Origin: Planctomycetia bacterium
Lineage (GTDB): Bacteria > Planctomycetota > Planctomycetia > Pirellulales > UBA1268
Assembly: GCA_009919445.1 (NCBI GenBank)
Contig: RGBY01000104.1
Span: 1 to 7,987 of the forward strand
DNA: 7,987 nt
Reading direction: 5' to 3'
Shown here piece by piece: positions 6,512 through 7,987 of this stretch. Position numbers and translations under genes: made by a program. Position 1 is the first letter of the stretch. The number at the start of each line of letters is the position of its first letter. The notes below the pieces were generated by a model. It had not been told where the DNA came from, ran no database searches, and was given only the letters and a program-made list of their open reading frames with translations.

Positions 6512-6581
6512 GACCGGCTTGTTCCCGCTTCCCACCATCCAGTCGTTCACGCACTTTCCGAAACGATTTGACGAAGCGACC
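6512..6581. other. Convergent intergenic gap, no clear terminator
   Basis: This 70-nt spacer lies between the stop of the ArsC fusion and the stop of the glycosyltransferase, which face each other. A GC-rich hairpin (GGCCTG / CAGGCC, loop 7) lies just before it, at 6490-6508 inside the ArsC coding end, but no T-run follows. No other convincing hairpin was found. Confidence 0.35.
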
Positions 6582-7430
6582 TTAGCCAGCCAATGGGACC
6601 GGTGGCCGTACCCGCCCCGGCTGCTCGATGCCGTGCTGCGTCCAGACCCGCTTCGAGCGACGGGTCGCCTCACGGATGGCTCGATTCTGCTGCCAGCCCG
6701 CGGCATTGACATAGGGCCGTGCATGCTCGAGGTGAAAGCAGACCGCCTGGTGGCGAACCTGCCGAAACCGCACACCAGCATGGTGCAGCCTCTCTCCGAA
6801 CTCACGATCAAGGCCACCGTAGACCAGCCGTTCGTCGAAGCCGTTTACACGCAGGGCATCCTCTCGCCAGACTGACGCATTGTGGCCGTTGAAGGTGGCC
6901 TGCGTCGGTGTCAGGAAGTCGGCCCACGCCCCCAGCCCCATGCCTGCCAGAGACAATTTGCGGAGCCCCGTGAGAGAACGCATGCCGTGCTGCCACAGCC
7001 ATGATGGTAGCCGGCAGCGTCCACTGAAAAGATCGTGCTCATTCAGTCGCTGGCTCAGCGACATGGGCAGCCGGATACAGCCACCTGACAACCCAAAGCC
7101 TGGGCGAGCCAGCCCCAAATGGGTGGCCACAAAGTCGCGATCAGGAACGCAGTCGCCGTCCGAGAAAATCAGATATTCCCCCCGGGCCTGGAGGATCGCC
7201 TGGTTGAGGATCTGGCATTTGCGAAAGCCTTCGCGGGGCTGCCAGACATGAGCAATCACCATCCCTTCCCGCTGCCGAAAGGCTTCCAGCAGGCATGCAA
7301 CCTCAGGGCCTGAGCCATCGTCAGCAACGACCAGTTCAAAGCCCCGCTGCGTCTGCAGAAGATAGCCCCAGAGCACTTTCGCCAGCCACTCTGGCTGGTT
7401 TGCGGTGGTGATGATGACCGAAACGCGCAT
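6582..7430 (-). CDS. GT2-family glycosyltransferase with GT7C-like C-terminal part
   Basis: A 282-aa glycosyltransferase of the GT-A fold, about the expected length for a single-domain GT2 enzyme. The N-terminus shows the nucleotide-sugar-binding start (VSVIITTANQPEWL, 3-16) and VVADDGS (34-40). The metal-binding D-x-D motif is DGDC at 91-94. Later NGHNASVWRED (181-191) and GFDERLVYGGLDREFGERL (197-215) resemble the acceptor/galactosyltransferase-like C-terminal region seen in chondroitin-polymerase-type and LPS enzymes. There is no transmembrane segment, so it likely acts on the inner face of the membrane. The ATG at 7430 has only a weak GGGG upstream. It lies 20 nt after the TupA-like gene on the same strand, so the two are probably co-transcribed. 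The likely role is adding a sugar in a surface polysaccharide or LPS pathway; donor and acceptor are unknown. Confidence 0.88.
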   Translation of the reverse strand: MRVSVIITTANQPEWLAKVLWGYLLQTQRGFELVVADDGSGPEVACLLEAFRQREGMVIAHVWQPREGFRKCQILNQAILQARGEYLIFSDGDCVPDRDFVATHLGLARPGFGLSGGCIRLPMSLSQRLNEHDLFSGRCRLPSWLWQHGMRSLTGLRKLSLAGMGLGAWADFLTPTQATFNGHNASVWREDALRVNGFDERLVYGGLDREFGERLHHAGVRFRQVRHQAVCFHLEHARPYVNAAGWQQNRAIREATRRSKRVWTQHGIEQPGRVRPPVPLAG

Positions 7431-7450
7431 GAATTACCCCGGGGCACCGG

Positions 7451-7987
7451 TCAGGCCGCCCGAACACCTCGGAGGGGACGGGGGCGGTAGAGCAGCGGGT
7501 TTTCCCGATCGAGTTTCCAGAGTCGGGCTGACCGTTCTGCCCGCTCTGGGTCGCCAATCGGCACAAAACCACCGGCTGGTGTACAGGTAACCTCCCCGAA
7601 ATAAATTCGGCCGCCAACGTTGTAGAGATCGATTCGCAGGAAATCGAAGCCACGGGAAAGCCGCTCGGCCACATCGACCATTTCGGCAAAGTTCGGCGGG
7701 TTCTTCAGCCGCTCGACTTCTGCGGGCGTACAACTGCAATCGTCAAAGATCGACCAATCATGACGAAAGTGCACCGCCCGTACGGCGTTTGGCAGCACCA
7801 CTGCCAAGGAGTAGTCAAACTGCTCACGGTGATGGAAGCAAAAGAAGTCGTAATCAGCGGGTGAGTCACCATCGACATCGAGCAGCTCTTCGATGACGAT
7901 TCGTGGCCGGATCAGGCGATAGTGGTACTCACCCGACTTGCGGCCGTAATAACGCTTGGTCAGACGATTGAAATAGCGAATGGTTGC
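7451..7987 (-). CDS. TupA-like ATP-grasp protein, C-terminal part (5' end outside window)
   Basis: The frame is open from the right edge to the stop at 7451-7453, giving 178 visible residues. An internal TTG at 7807 could be mistaken for a start, but the 60 codons upstream of it clearly continue the same protein. Visible motifs fit the TupA-like ATP-grasp family found in polysaccharide gene clusters: SGEYHYRLIRPRIVIEELL (visible residues 18-36), DYDFFCFH (45-52), PPNFAEMVDVAERLS, then RIDLYNVGGRIYFGEVTCTP (the acidic metal/ATP-binding end of the fold). ATP-grasp enzymes join a carboxylate to an amine using ATP, and TupA makes part of a teichuronopeptide. In this context modification of a surface glycan with an amino acid or similar group is plausible. 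It is directly upstream of the GT2 gene, 20 nt apart. The N-terminal ATP-binding part is not in the window. Confidence 0.85.
   Translation of the reverse strand, partial: ATIRYFNRLTKRYYGRKSGEYHYRLIRPRIVIEELLDVDGDSPADYDFFCFHHREQFDYSLAVVLPNAVRAVHFRHDWSIFDDCSCTPAEVERLKNPPNFAEMVDVAERLSRGFDFLRIDLYNVGGRIYFGEVTCTPAGGFVPIGDPERAERSARLWKLDRENPLLYRPRPLRGVRAA

Noticed and set aside
7451..7807. Independent 118-aa gene starting at TTG 7807
   Set aside because: The same frame continues without a stop to the window edge and the upstream 60 residues carry TupA-like motifs, so this is only the C-terminal part of a longer gene.

Overview
The window is a gene-dense stretch of a GC-rich bacterial chromosome. A periplasmic c-type multiheme cytochrome and envelope-sugar glycosylation genes point to a Gram-negative cell. 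I cannot fix the phylum from sequence alone. The family mix (bacterial Popeye-like protein, multiheme cytochrome with a P460-like part, DUF6428/ArsC, TupA-like ATP-grasp) would fit a proteobacterium or a planctomycete. No tRNA, rRNA, CRISPR array, insertion sequence or phage gene was seen.

Layout from left to right. (1) Positions 1-113, plus strand: the tail of a small membrane protein resembling DUF2798. (2) Positions 194-4931, minus strand, transcribed right to left: a compact three-gene unit encoding an HSL-family alpha/beta hydrolase, a large exported cytochrome with six CxxCH motifs whose N-terminal part looks like cytochrome P460, and a short membrane protein with a Popeye-like transmembrane part and a cyclic-nucleotide-binding-like domain. 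The intergenic gaps are only about 12-27 nt and 25 nt, so co-transcription is likely. (3) Positions 4932-5075: a divergent promoter region with a TGGCA-N5-TGCCA inverted repeat. (4) Positions 5076-6511, plus strand: a ferritin followed after 44 nt by a DUF6428-ArsC fusion protein, probably an arsenate reductase with an extra domain and a cysteine-rich linker. (5) Positions 6582-7987, minus strand: a GT2 glycosyltransferase and, upstream of it, the C-terminal part of a TupA-like ATP-grasp protein. These two look like part of a surface polysaccharide or LPS operon that continues beyond the right edge.

The most interesting parts are the hydrolase / P460-multiheme cytochrome / Popeye-like operon, whose joint role is not obvious from its families, and the ferritin plus DUF6428-ArsC pair, which could link iron storage to arsenic handling. 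Both functional links are inference. Each gene's family assignment rests on motifs read by eye, without database searches.
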